Assembly (NCBI GenBank): GCA_937981765.1
Contig: CALJOM010000001.1
Location: forward strand, 91,778 to 155,777
Source: an uncultured Bacteroidales bacterium
Lineage (GTDB): Bacteria; Bacteroidota; Bacteroidia; Bacteroidales; Salinivirgaceae
DNA length: 64,000 nt
Direction: 5' to 3'
Shown one piece after another: positions 34,595-44,102 of the stretch (position 1 is the stretch's first letter; the number at the start of each line of letters is the position of its first letter). The notes below the pieces were generated by a model that was not told the origin of the DNA, did not search any database, and saw only the letters and a list, made by a program, of their open reading frames with translations. The position numbers were made by a program, and so were the translations under genes.

Positions 34595-34690
34595 TATTCC
34601 CCGATTTTGAGGGTGATTTTGTTGTAATGAATTGAAATTGTTGGCGTTAGTTAACGAAAAAATAGTTCAAATAATTAAACCGAAAGCAAT

Positions 34691-35815
34691 ATGAAATTTG
34701 TAATTTCGAGTAACGATTTACTAAACCAGCTCCAATCGCTGGTAAAGGTAATAAAGTCAAAAAACACCTTGCAGGCACTAGATTGTTTTCTTCTTTCCAT
34801 TGAAAACAGACAATTAACGCTCACGGCCTCCGATTTGGATACCACAATCAGTGCAATAGTCGACCTTGATATTGCCGAAGGTGAAGGGGAAATAGGTATT
34901 GATGCTCGGCGGTTACTCAATACTGTTAAGGAATTCAATGAACCACTCACCTTTGACATCGATACCGAAAATCTGAAAGTGGATATCATTTCGTCAAACG
35001 GTAAATATACCCTTGTGGGGATTAACGGCGAGGAGTATCCAACCATTCCGCGGATTGATGAAGTTTCGAGCAACAAAATTGTTATGCCCGCTGAAACACT
35101 TCTACGGGCGATCAACCATACTATTTTTGCTGCAATCGATAATGAAGCACGTCCAATTATGGCGGGGGTTTACATGGGCTTTAATTCCGAAATGATGACT
35201 GCAGCGGCAACAGATACTCATAAATTGGTTCGTTACAGACGTAAAAATCTATCGGTAAAACAGGAATGTAATTTTATTCTGCCTAACAAACCGGCGAGCC
35301 TATTGAAATCGCTTCTGCCGAAAGACGATACATCGGTAGAAATAGTTTTTGACCCCAAGAATGCTCAAATACGATTCAGTACCATAACCTTTGTTTCTCG
35401 GTTAATTGAAGGAAATTATCCTAAATTTGAGAGTATAATACCGGTAAACCCACCGTTCAAAATGATAGTTGACCGAGCTACCCTCCAATCTGTATTGCGG
35501 AGAGTGGGGTTGTATGCCAGTCAAAGTGTGCAGTTGGTAAAATTTGAAATTGCACCCTCGGAATTAGTTGTTTCAGCTCAGGATACCCACTTCAACATTA
35601 GTGCTTTTGAGCGTATTCCCTGCTCGTTCGATGGTGATTCAATGGTAATTGGATTTAAATCGGTATTCTTATATGAAATTCTCGACAATCTGCCAGGCGA
35701 AGAAGTTTTATTTGAACTTTCCGAGCCATCTAGAGCGGTGCTCATTTCTCCAACAAAATCAGAGAACGAAAACGAAGATATTCTATCGCTTCTGATGCCT
35801 ATTTATATCGAATAG
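34691..35815 (+). CDS. dnaN: DNA polymerase III subunit beta (sliding clamp)
   Basis: The ring-shaped dimer that holds the polymerase on DNA. At 374 residues it has the usual three similar domains: 'MKFVISSNDLLNQLQSLVKVI' opening, 'VMPAETLLRAINHTIFAAIDNEARPIM' starting domain 2, and 'VDRATLQSVLRRVGLYASQ' in domain 3, with the C-terminal 'LLMPIYIE' clamp edge. dnaN is next to gldG here rather than dnaA, an arrangement I associate with Bacteroidota. Confidence 0.96.
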   Translation: MKFVISSNDLLNQLQSLVKVIKSKNTLQALDCFLLSIENRQLTLTASDLDTTISAIVDLDIAEGEGEIGIDARRLLNTVKEFNEPLTFDIDTENLKVDIISSNGKYTLVGINGEEYPTIPRIDEVSSNKIVMPAETLLRAINHTIFAAIDNEARPIMAGVYMGFNSEMMTAAATDTHKLVRYRRKNLSVKQECNFILPNKPASLLKSLLPKDDTSVEIVFDPKNAQIRFSTITFVSRLIEGNYPKFESIIPVNPPFKMIVDRATLQSVLRRVGLYASQSVQLVKFEIAPSELVVSAQDTHFNISAFERIPCSFDGDSMVIGFKSVFLYEILDNLPGEEVLFELSEPSRAVLISPTKSENENEDILSLLMPIYIE

Positions 35816-35834
35816 TTTCATGGTTTATAATAGC

Positions 35835-35866
35835 AAAGCAGGGTTATAAAAAATCCTGCTTTTTTG
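35835..35866 (+). terminator. Terminator after dnaN
   Basis: AAAGCAGG / CCTGCTTT (35835-35842 and 35855-35862, 12-nt loop), followed by T through 35865. Confidence 0.8.
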
Positions 35867-35887
35867 TTATTAAACTTGAGGATAGCA

Positions 35888-36628
35888 GTGGATGGTTTAC
35901 ATTGGCCGGTTGAACAAAAGCACTTGAGGCTTAGCTTGGGTGTTGCGTTGTTTTTTGTGATGGTGATGCTGTTTGTACATCTATTGCCTATTAACAATTG
36001 TTATGGGATTCAACCCCGGGAAACCGATGGTTTGATTGGCCTTTTGTTTTCTCCCTTCCTACATGTCGACTGGCTGCATTTAGGGAGCAACCTGCCTCCT
36101 TTATTTCTTTTGCTGGCGGGATTATTCTATTTTTATCCCAACCGTTTTTTTGAGGTTCTGTTTTTGGGAATTCTTTCTACAAATTTCCTTGTATGGATTT
36201 TTGCCCGTTCAGGATGTATTATTGGAGCAAGCGGAGTTGTTTACAATCTCGCAGGCTTTCTGGTTCTCAAATCTTTTTTGAATAACGACAGACGTTTAGG
36301 GGCCTTTGCCTTAATATTTATCTTCCTTTACGGCGGTTTGGTTTGGGGAGTATTCCCTCATAACGCCCCAATTTCGTGGGAATCGCATATGTTGGGAGCC
36401 CTAACAGGATTTATATTTGCGTTGGTGTTCCGCAAACAGCAGGCATGGAATTCTCCTACTTATATATCACAACCTAATGAAGAAGATGAAAGTCAAATGT
36501 CTGATAACTCCTGGCAATCGTCTACCTCAACCCTGTTTAAAACGTCGGAAGACATCGAAGATTGGTTAAATTACAAGGAAATAAACTATTTTTACCAAGA
36601 AAACAAAAATCCTGAGTCCGATTCGTGA
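35888..36628 (+). CDS. Rhomboid-family intramembrane serine protease
   Basis: A 246-residue protein with about six transmembrane helices. 'FLHVDWLHLGSNLPPLF' (the H-x-x-x-H/N motif of TM2), 'IIGASGVVYNLAGF' (catalytic GxSG) and 'SWESHMLGALTGF' (catalytic His) are all present, so it should be an active protease. A polar tail of about 60 residues follows. Start is uncertain: the frame is open back to a TTG at 35864, which lies in the dnaN terminator; the GTG at 35888 with GAGG at 35878-35881 is preferred. It is probably the first gene of its own unit, with the fusion gene 41 bp downstream. Confidence 0.85.
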   Translation: MDGLHWPVEQKHLRLSLGVALFFVMVMLFVHLLPINNCYGIQPRETDGLIGLLFSPFLHVDWLHLGSNLPPLFLLLAGLFYFYPNRFFEVLFLGILSTNFLVWIFARSGCIIGASGVVYNLAGFLVLKSFLNNDRRLGAFALIFIFLYGGLVWGVFPHNAPISWESHMLGALTGFIFALVFRKQQAWNSPTYISQPNEEDESQMSDNSWQSSTSTLFKTSEDIEDWLNYKEINYFYQENKNPESDS

Positions 36629-36669
36629 TTTAGATGTTTTGAGTCGGAATTATTACCAACAAAAATGCA

Positions 36670-39168
36670 ATGAATCGAACAACTTCTTCCGTTTATCTGG
36701 CTGTTTTTATAAGTGGCTTTGCTTTCTTAAGCTACGAAATCAATCTTTTCAGAATTCTGGCTACCTTATATGGAACCACTATGGTGGCTTCTACCATTGT
36801 TCTTTCCACCTTCATGGCAGGCTATGGTTTGGGAGCGTATCATTTTGGGCTTCGGTCGGGGAATAAAAATTCGTACCGAATGATGCCAGTGCTTATTGCA
36901 CTCATGGGTGTTTCGGGATTGGTAGCGTATGTTTTTATTGCCGGATGGGTTTCAAACCTCTATATCGAAAACCAATGGGGAGGCCTGTGGTTTTATCTAC
37001 GAAACGGATTTGCATACTTCTTGTCGGGCATATTTCTAATTTTACCTGCCTATTTTATGGGAGGAATTCTACCGGTTGCATCGCAGATTCTTCAGGGACA
37101 AAATTCTGAGCTAAAAAATTCAATAAGTACCTTGTATGCCCTTGATACTTTTGGTGGAGTAATTGGTGCGCTTGCAACCTCTTTTCTTCTTAACAAATAT
37201 CTGGGACAAATTCAAACTGTAATCATTGTTTCTTTATTGTTGGCTTTTTGTTTTATCATTGTTTTCATCAGCAGTGAATGGGAAAATTCTTCTAACCCTC
37301 TGCCTATCGATAATAGGGGGCGCAGTGTGCTTCTAAACTCAAAAAATCATAGTTTACCATTGCTACTTACTGCCTTGGGGATAGGATTTGTTATGAACGG
37401 CTTTCAAATTCTGATGATTCGTATTTTTAAAGTTTATCTCATTAACACTCTTTACGCTTTTTCGCTTACAACAGCAATAGTAATACTTGGTTTATTTGTT
37501 GGGAGTTACTGGTTTAAACGCCAGATAAAACCAGTAAGCCTGGAGTTGCTTATTTCCCGGTTATTAGTTATGGGCGCTTTGGTGTTACTAGTTGCACTAA
37601 TTGCCAATAAAATTCCGGCGCTATTTATGTTCCCGTTTTCAAATCTGATTTCATCGGAAATATTCCGGGCATTTGGAGTTCCTTCCATAATTTTAATTTT
37701 TACTGTACTACCGGTAGCAATCTTTTCTGGATATTTGTTTCCCACCATTGTAACACTACTCGAATCTAAGGAACAAGCACATGGGCAATTGGTAGGAAAA
37801 GCATTAATGTTTAACACTGTTGGCTCTGTAACAGGACCGATTATTACCGCTTTTCTTTTGTTACCAATGTGGGGAATCGTGAGGTCTCTCTATTTTATCG
37901 GAATTATTCCTCTGATTACAACATGGATTCTATCAATTCGAATGCAATCTTCCAAAGGGATAACATACCTCAGGCGATTTGCTGCTGCGCTGGCTATTTC
38001 AGCCATGGTCTATGCTCTTTCGGTAAAAGATTACCGCATTCTTCCACCATCATTTTTGCGCAATAATACCAATGTGCTGGTTTATAGCGAAACGCTTGAA
38101 GGAAATTACGTTGTAGGTGAGGAGCAGCAACGCGGCAACAGGGTTTTATCTACGTATGTTAACAATAGCGCTGTGATTGGAACTACCTACGATGCCATAA
38201 AGGTTGTAAAAATGGTTGGGCACTTGCCTTTTTTATTAGGGCTTCATTGCAAAAATGCATTGGTGGTTGGCTTTGGTATTGGTGTTACCACGGCAGCAAT
38301 AGCTGTACATCAGGAGGTAAAACAGATAGACTGTGTGGAGCTGGTTAAAGACCTTACCAAGGTAGCTCATTTTTACACGGAAATCAACAATAACATTCAT
38401 ATCGACCCACGATTGAGATTTTTTCAGGACGATGGGCGTCATTTTCTTCAGCGAACTAACAAAAAATTTGATTTAATATCAAGCGACCCAACACACCCTA
38501 TACTTGGCTCCGGAGGACTGTACACAAAGGAATACTGGGAGCTATGCAAAAAGAGGCTTACTGATTCGGGAATGGTTTCGCAATATCTGCCGCTTCATAA
38601 ACTTACGTCCAATGATTTTTTGGGTATTATCAAAACATTTCAATCGGTTTTTAACCATTCGGCAGTTTTCTTAGGACATTACCACGCTGTTTTGATTGGC
38701 TCAATGAACCCACTCTCGATTGATTTTTCGCAATGGGAGCAAAATATGAATAAAACCGCTTCAGACAAATTGTTTTATAACAACCCCTATCATCAAGCGG
38801 CAATGTTAGTTCTCGACGCAGAGGGAATTGAGAAAATTACACAAAATCGGAAAATTAATACCGACAATCTTACGTACACCGATTATTTCAATTTTTCAGC
38901 CCTGAGTGAAAACAATATCTGGCAGAATCTCGCTTTGTTGAATACCAATAGAACCTCTGTTTTCAATTTCTTCAAAAATATTCCCGACTCTACCTTGATG
39001 CAGCGGTTTGTGAAAGGGAATTTTTATCTAACAGAAGGTTTAGCCGAAATGCTTAAGGGAAATCGAAAGGGATTGTTTCTTTTTCTGGAAAAGGCAGTAA
39101 TGGTTAACCCCGAGAATGTGGAGTATCCACTGTTGATAACCTTCTATAGTCAATGGTCACCGAAATAG
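36670..39168 (+). CDS. Membrane protein fused to a spermidine synthase-like domain
   Basis: An 832-residue protein. Residues about 1-450 form about 12 transmembrane helices of the type found in fused transporter/spermidine synthase proteins ('FLSYEINLFRILATLYGTTMVASTIVLSTFMAGYGLG' region). A cytoplasmic domain (about 470-690) has a Rossmann-type loop 'VVGFGIGVTTAAI', 'CVELVKDLTK', 'FFQDDGRHFLQ' and 'SSDPTHPILGSGGLYTKEYW', resembling aminopropyltransferase motifs. A last about 130 residues have no clear domain. Substrate is unknown; the membrane part may carry a polyamine or another small molecule. It ends 3 bp from the convergent prfC. Confidence 0.8.
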   Translation: MNRTTSSVYLAVFISGFAFLSYEINLFRILATLYGTTMVASTIVLSTFMAGYGLGAYHFGLRSGNKNSYRMMPVLIALMGVSGLVAYVFIAGWVSNLYIENQWGGLWFYLRNGFAYFLSGIFLILPAYFMGGILPVASQILQGQNSELKNSISTLYALDTFGGVIGALATSFLLNKYLGQIQTVIIVSLLLAFCFIIVFISSEWENSSNPLPIDNRGRSVLLNSKNHSLPLLLTALGIGFVMNGFQILMIRIFKVYLINTLYAFSLTTAIVILGLFVGSYWFKRQIKPVSLELLISRLLVMGALVLLVALIANKIPALFMFPFSNLISSEIFRAFGVPSIILIFTVLPVAIFSGYLFPTIVTLLESKEQAHGQLVGKALMFNTVGSVTGPIITAFLLLPMWGIVRSLYFIGIIPLITTWILSIRMQSSKGITYLRRFAAALAISAMVYALSVKDYRILPPSFLRNNTNVLVYSETLEGNYVVGEEQQRGNRVLSTYVNNSAVIGTTYDAIKVVKMVGHLPFLLGLHCKNALVVGFGIGVTTAAIAVHQEVKQIDCVELVKDLTKVAHFYTEINNNIHIDPRLRFFQDDGRHFLQRTNKKFDLISSDPTHPILGSGGLYTKEYWELCKKRLTDSGMVSQYLPLHKLTSNDFLGIIKTFQSVFNHSAVFLGHYHAVLIGSMNPLSIDFSQWEQNMNKTASDKLFYNNPYHQAAMLVLDAEGIEKITQNRKINTDNLTYTDYFNFSALSENNIWQNLALLNTNRTSVFNFFKNIPDSTLMQRFVKGNFYLTEGLAEMLKGNRKGLFLFLEKAVMVNPENVEYPLLITFYSQWSPK

Positions 39169-39171
39169 AGG

Positions 39172-40749
39172 CTAAAATTCACTGGTGAAATAGAATCGGA
39201 TTTCGTTGAATTTTTCTTTTGCCATATCCAGCTCGTAGGCACTTTCCGGCAAAAAAACATCTCTGCCCCATTTATCCTTGGCCAGTTGTCGTTCTTTGCG
39301 ACGTTTAAAATCTGCCAATTGTTCATGGTTTTCAGAAACAAACCAAACTGCTTTGTAAAAGGGAACGGGTTCCCAACGGCATTGAGCTCCGTATTCGTGC
39401 AGGAGTCGGTATTCAATAACCTCAAGTTGTAAATGGCCTACTACGCCAACAATTTTTCGTCCGTTAAACGTGCTGATAAAAAGTTGGGCTACGCCTTCAT
39501 CCATCAATTGTTCAATTCCTTTATGTAATTGTTTGCTTTTAAGTGGATTAGCATTTTCAATAAAACGGAATATTTCGGGCGAGAAACTTGGTAGGCCTTT
39601 AAAATTCAGAATTTCACCTTCTGTCAACGTATCTCCGATTTTGAAATTACCGGCATCGTATAAGCCAACAATATCGCCAGGGTAAGCTTCATCAATAATC
39701 TCTTTTTTGGCGGCAAGGAATGATGTCGGATTGGAAAATTTCATCCATTTGTTTTGCCTAACGTGCAGATAATTGGTGTTCCGCTCAAATTTCCCAGAGC
39801 ATACTTTTACAAATGCTATCCGATTTCGGTGATTTGGATCGAGATTAGCGTGAATTTTAAAAACAAAGCCTGTGAATTTGGTCTCGAATGGGTTTACCTC
39901 TCGTTCCTGTGCAATAATAGATCTTGGGCTTGGGGCAATGTGAATAAAAGTTTCCAGCAATTCTTTTACCCCAAAATTGTACAGGGCACTTCCGAAGAAA
40001 ACGGGAGAAATAGTCCCGTGAAGATACTCTTCTGCTTGAAATGGGGGGTAGATTTCCTTTAAAAATTCTAAATCAGAAATTAGTTTGGTGGTGGCTTTTT
40101 CACCAATATAATTGGTTAATTCTTGACTATCTCCGCTGATTTTCAAGGGTTCCTCGGCTCGCTGTTTATCTTGTCCTGAGAAAATGTTTAACGTTTGGTT
40201 ATATAGATTGTAAACACCTTTAAAATCTTTTCCTGAACCAATGGGCCAACTTAACGGTAAAACATTTATGGATAAACGATTTTCAATTTCATCGAGCAAA
40301 TCGAACGGATCTTTGCTTTCGCGGTCCATTTTGTTTATGAACACAATAACCGGTGTTTTTCTCATGCGGCAAACTTGCATGAGTCGTAGAGTTTGTGACT
40401 CTACACCTTTTGCAGCATCAATAACTACAATTACGCTATCAACGGCCGTTAGTGTTCTATAGGTATCTTCGGCAAAATCTTCGTGGCCGGGAGTATCCAG
40501 AATGTTAATTTTTGCTCCCTTGTACTCGAACGACATCACGGAGGTAGAAACCGAAATACCCCGTTGACGTTCAATTTCCATAAAATCGCTGGTGGCTCCA
40601 CGTTTTATTTTATTGCTTTTAACGGCTCCAGCAACGTGAATGGCCCCGCCAAAAAGAAGTAGTTTTTCGGTGAGTGTGGTTTTCCCAGCATCTGGGTGGC
40701 TAACTATAGCAAAAGTACGTCGTCTTTTTATTTCGTTTGAAAAACTCAT
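39172..40749 (-). CDS. prfC: Peptide chain release factor 3
   Basis: A GTPase that removes RF1/RF2 from the ribosome after termination. At 525 residues it has the G1 motif '[15 protein letters not shown]', switch region '[12 protein letters not shown]', G3 'LDTPGHEDF', G4 'NKMDRE', then domains II and III ('[16 protein letters not shown]' is typical of RF3). The start at 40749 agrees with the family. A TACCTTTG promoter box is 20 bp upstream. Confidence 0.95.
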   Translation of the reverse strand: MSFSNEIKRRRTFAIVSHPDAGKTTLTEKLLLFGGAIHVAGAVKSNKIKRGATSDFMEIERQRGISVSTSVMSFEYKGAKINILDTPGHEDFAEDTYRTLTAVDSVIVVIDAAKGVESQTLRLMQVCRMRKTPVIVFINKMDRESKDPFDLLDEIENRLSINVLPLSWPIGSGKDFKGVYNLYNQTLNIFSGQDKQRAEEPLKISGDSQELTNYIGEKATTKLISDLEFLKEIYPPFQAEEYLHGTISPVFFGSALYNFGVKELLETFIHIAPSPRSIIAQEREVNPFETKFTGFVFKIHANLDPNHRNRIAFVKVCSGKFERNTNYLHVRQNKWMKFSNPTSFLAAKKEIIDEAYPGDIVGLYDAGNFKIGDTLTEGEILNFKGLPSFSPEIFRFIENANPLKSKQLHKGIEQLMDEGVAQLFISTFNGRKIVGVVGHLQLEVIEYRLLHEYGAQCRWEPVPFYKAVWFVSENHEQLADFKRRKERQLAKDKWGRDVFLPESAYELDMAKEKFNEIRFYFTSEF

Positions 40750-40768
40750 AGGGTGTTACATTGGTTTG

Positions 40769-40776
40769 CAAAGGTA
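40769..40776 (-). promoter_or_regulatory. Promoter -7 box of prfC
   Basis: TACCTTTG on the minus strand, 20 bp before the ATG; no exact -33 box. Confidence 0.45.
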
Positions 40777-40819
40777 CAAACTATACCGGGAAGTTTTTTC
40801 GAATTTGACATTTCCACGT

Positions 40820-40853
40820 AAAAAAAATCCGCAGAATGTTACTCCCACGGATT
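40820..40853 (-). terminator. Terminator after the DUF5723 gene
   Basis: AATCCG / CGGATT (16-nt loop) followed by T8 on the minus strand, 24 bp after the stop codon at 40877. A short stem but a good T-run. Confidence 0.65.
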
Positions 40854-40876
40854 CTTATTATATACTTATCTGAATG

Positions 40877-42340
40877 TTAGTTAAGCAAAGAGGCGTGTTT
40901 ACGTTGACGGCCAAGAACGATGTTTGTACCAAATCTCAGACTGAATTCTCGGGCATATTGAGGAAACAAGGCGTCTATTAGATTATCGGTAAGAAAATAA
41001 ATCTGAACGCCTCCTATTTTTAGTGTAAGGCCAACACCCAAGTTATTATAGTTTTCTTTTTCTAGGCTGTAGGAAATAACACTACCAAATCCCCTTCTAT
41101 TATAGTTAGCCGAGATGGTAAGTGAGGATTGCATTTCGCCAAACCAGCGTCGGCCCCGGTACATTAATCCGAAATTGAAATAATCGGTAAGAAAATAGTT
41201 GGACCCAAAATAAATATTAAACGGCACCGTGGTATTGTAACTAGAATGGGTTAGTTTAGGGTCGAACATGTTAAATAAACTGTCCATTAACAAAGTTCCA
41301 ATGTCTATCGAATCGTTTAGTAAGTCGTTCAGATTAATGCCTTCGAAATTAAATTCTCCTTTGGCTTTGATATTGGTAACATCTTTTTTCCAATGGATAA
41401 AGCCTAAGTCCGTTAGGCTGGCATGCAATTTAAGTTTATCAATTGGACTATAGCTAACGCCAAGGTCAACAGCTAGTCCTAGATTTTTCATATTTAAAGC
41501 ATATTTAATGGGATTAAATTCTTTATCGTTGGATTCAAAAACAAGTGAATCCCCCTGACGATCCCAACGTAAATCGGTTATTTCAACAAACGGTTGTGAA
41601 AAATTCACATCAAAATCTCCAGTAAAACGAAAGTTCGAGGTAGCCGGGTCGGTGTACCAATGGATATCGGTTTTTTTCATGTTGAGGTTGGCCATACCAA
41701 AAAGTATTTTGGTTTTTCCTCCTATAACAAGGTCGGGATTAATTTCCATGGCAACCCCTAATCCTACTTCGCGATAGTGAATTGCTCTTGCTCCAAGCCC
41801 ACTAAGATTGATATATGGGTCGGGAAAATTTGCATTTCCATATAGGGGTAATCTTATGATATCTCGTGGAAAAGAGATTCCTGCTTCTATTTTTTCAACT
41901 ATTGAAAAATGCCAAAATAGATTGTCGGTACGAAATCCAAGGTGGAGAAGATCGATATATGTATTAAAATTTAGACGAATAGTCGGTTTTAAGCCATCGG
42001 CAAACTGCCGTCCTTTTATTGTGTCATGAAACACCCACACCAGCGAATCTCCATAAATTCCGCCTGGCTTATAAAAAATATCAGAGTAGGAGAAACTATT
42101 AATGCTAAAACCAAGATTGAGAGGCGGAGGTGCTTGCCCGAATAATGGTACAATGATTCCTCCGAAGTAGCCGTTGTAATCGAAGGTTGCAGCTGGGTTT
42201 AATCTAGCACTTTGTGGAAGGGCGTTGAAATAGAAGGCGGTTAGGTTTTCTTGCCCATATAGATTGGTTCCTGAAAATCCTATTAAAAACATGGTAAGTG
42301 CTATAATTCCTTTAATTGTGTATAAACGTTTTGGACTCAT
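40877..42340 (-). CDS. DUF5723-family outer-membrane barrel-like protein
   Basis: A 487-residue exported protein (signal peptide about 1-29, ending near 'NLYGQ'). 'QSARLNPAATFDYNGYFGGIIVP' at the mature start and a series of amphipathic beta strands follow, with the family feature 'RLNPA' and a C-terminal 'FSLRFGTNIVLG' strand. DUF5723 and the related PorV/FadL-like families are predicted outer-membrane barrels in Bacteroidota; function is not known. It is the last gene of a five-gene minus-strand envelope block. Confidence 0.7.
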   Translation of the reverse strand: MSPKRLYTIKGIIALTMFLIGFSGTNLYGQENLTAFYFNALPQSARLNPAATFDYNGYFGGIIVPLFGQAPPPLNLGFSINSFSYSDIFYKPGGIYGDSLVWVFHDTIKGRQFADGLKPTIRLNFNTYIDLLHLGFRTDNLFWHFSIVEKIEAGISFPRDIIRLPLYGNANFPDPYINLSGLGARAIHYREVGLGVAMEINPDLVIGGKTKILFGMANLNMKKTDIHWYTDPATSNFRFTGDFDVNFSQPFVEITDLRWDRQGDSLVFESNDKEFNPIKYALNMKNLGLAVDLGVSYSPIDKLKLHASLTDLGFIHWKKDVTNIKAKGEFNFEGINLNDLLNDSIDIGTLLMDSLFNMFDPKLTHSSYNTTVPFNIYFGSNYFLTDYFNFGLMYRGRRWFGEMQSSLTISANYNRRGFGSVISYSLEKENYNNLGVGLTLKIGGVQIYFLTDNLIDALFPQYAREFSLRFGTNIVLGRQRKHASLLN

Positions 42341-42408
42341 GGTCTAACTGTTTTTCGGTGTTTACGGTTGTTGCTCCTTTCTCCTTGTTGCTTAAGAATG
42401 TTATTGCA

Positions 42409-44082
42409 TCACAGATGGTCGTTTATGGATAGTTCAATATCCATGGTGATTTTAACATCAACAGAATAATTATCGTAATAAATCACAAGGTCTTGAGTTC
42501 CCGATTGATTAAATGGTGTGGCGTACTGACCCACTATTATTATTTTTGTTACGTTTTTTAAATTTTCTACACGAGTTCCTGATATTTCAACAATTGTCTC
42601 TTTTTTGCTTTTGCCTGTTTGTTGATCGATTCTTCCGGTATTTGGATCGATTCTTCCAGATTCAATAAGCATTCGTGTATTTTCTCTGGGGAACAGTGAG
42701 TCAATAGGAATGTAGTTGTCATTAGTTAAAATTCCTTGAAGCTGGATGTTATGGGGAAAACCATTATTGATCTCCACTTTTAATTTGACTGTTTGAATCC
42801 AGTTCCATAGAGAACTATCTAGGTCAATGGTGAATGGAAGTGTATCAATTAATGTTAGCCCTGATGTGCGAATATGAAGGGGAATTTCCATGGTTAGATT
42901 AACATCGAGTTTGCTGGTATTTAGGAGAAAGTTCATACTATCGGATATGCTGGCTGGATTTACTAAAAATTTGGTACTGTAACCAATGTATTCTGGAAGT
43001 GCGCCTAATACTAGTCCTAGGTTGGAGTTGTTTGGATTGATTGGGCGAAGAATTGTGTCGATAGGGGTGATGTTTGGGTAGCCTTCCAACGATGGTTTTC
43101 GTAAAGTTATGGGATTGGTATCATACATTGAGCCTCCGGTAATGTTGATAATGAGATCTGAATTGGCTTTTTTACCATATAGTTCCGTAAATCCAAATCG
43201 AACCGGTAATCCGAAGGAGTTTATAACATGTACCCAAAGTCTGGGAGTTCCAAATTCAGCAGTGCCATTGGTAATGGAATTAAAGACATCAAAATTGATT
43301 TTAGATTTATCCATTTGATATTCGATCTGACCAATATATCCATACAAAATTCCGTAAGAATTGTTGTTAAATTCTACGTAGATTTGCATTTGGTTATCAA
43401 CGGGGAAAGTGCCTGACCCATTATCTAAAAGAGTAAGACGGTATTCAATGAAGTTGGTGCCGGGAAGAAATTGTTTGCTGTAGTCTATTTCGTAATTGTC
43501 TAAGGGTATGTTTCGAATGACATTATTGATTCCTCCGGCTAAATCAATCGTATAGGTAAAGGTTTGTCCAAGATAGGTTATTTGAGGGAAGCGCAGAGTA
43601 AGAAATCCCTGATGAATTAGGTTGGAGTTAACTTTAATGACTAAGTCGGAGTGGGTCATAAGTGCCCGATTTATGATGTAGGCGTTTAAATCGTCGAAGG
43701 GATATTGTGGTTCATTTTTGGTAAGTAGGGCTTGATTGTTGATGAATCCTCCTGCATTATTAAAATCGGTAACCGTGAAAAGTTGGGTATAAGTTTTGTC
43801 GTTCATGGATACGATGTCTTCTGCACTTTTCGATGCAATTTTATCTTTAAAACGAATTATAACGGTATCTCTAGTTAATATGGTTATTGGGGAGGTACTA
43901 TCAGTTTGTTCAATTAGATCGTTAATGGTAAGGGTTCCATAAACAACAGGAAATGTCCAGCGCGATTGTACTTGAACATGGGTTGATAATTTTTCGAAAT
44001 CGAAAGAATCGCCAATACATCCTGTTAGGGTTAAAAGTTGGATAAGGCAGAATAAGGCGATTATGGTTTTTATGGTTTTCAT
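42409..44082 (-). CDS. Large lipoprotein of unknown function
   Basis: A 557-residue lipoprotein with 'LTLTGC' as lipobox near residue 22. The mature part is beta-rich with Ile/Asn/Thr-rich segments and no motif I recognise; two regions near 100-250 and 330-500 may be Ig-like or adhesin-like folds ('NQMQIYVEFNNNSYG', 'LTMEIPLHIRTSGLTLIDTLPF'). 'RIDPNTGRIDQQTG' is a small internal repeat. It lies between the DUF5723 gene (68 bp) and the PorE-like gene (20 bp), so it probably works at the outer membrane with them. Confidence 0.65.
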   Translation of the reverse strand: MKTIKTIIALFCLIQLLTLTGCIGDSFDFEKLSTHVQVQSRWTFPVVYGTLTINDLIEQTDSTSPITILTRDTVIIRFKDKIASKSAEDIVSMNDKTYTQLFTVTDFNNAGGFINNQALLTKNEPQYPFDDLNAYIINRALMTHSDLVIKVNSNLIHQGFLTLRFPQITYLGQTFTYTIDLAGGINNVIRNIPLDNYEIDYSKQFLPGTNFIEYRLTLLDNGSGTFPVDNQMQIYVEFNNNSYGILYGYIGQIEYQMDKSKINFDVFNSITNGTAEFGTPRLWVHVINSFGLPVRFGFTELYGKKANSDLIINITGGSMYDTNPITLRKPSLEGYPNITPIDTILRPINPNNSNLGLVLGALPEYIGYSTKFLVNPASISDSMNFLLNTSKLDVNLTMEIPLHIRTSGLTLIDTLPFTIDLDSSLWNWIQTVKLKVEINNGFPHNIQLQGILTNDNYIPIDSLFPRENTRMLIESGRIDPNTGRIDQQTGKSKKETIVEISGTRVENLKNVTKIIIVGQYATPFNQSGTQDLVIYYDNYSVDVKITMDIELSINDHL

Positions 44083-44102
44083 GGCTCTATATTTTTCAAT
44101 TA

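Noticed and set aside
35864..35887. TTG start of the rhomboid gene
   Set aside because: It lies in the T-run of the dnaN terminator; the GTG at 35888 has a GAGG at the right distance.
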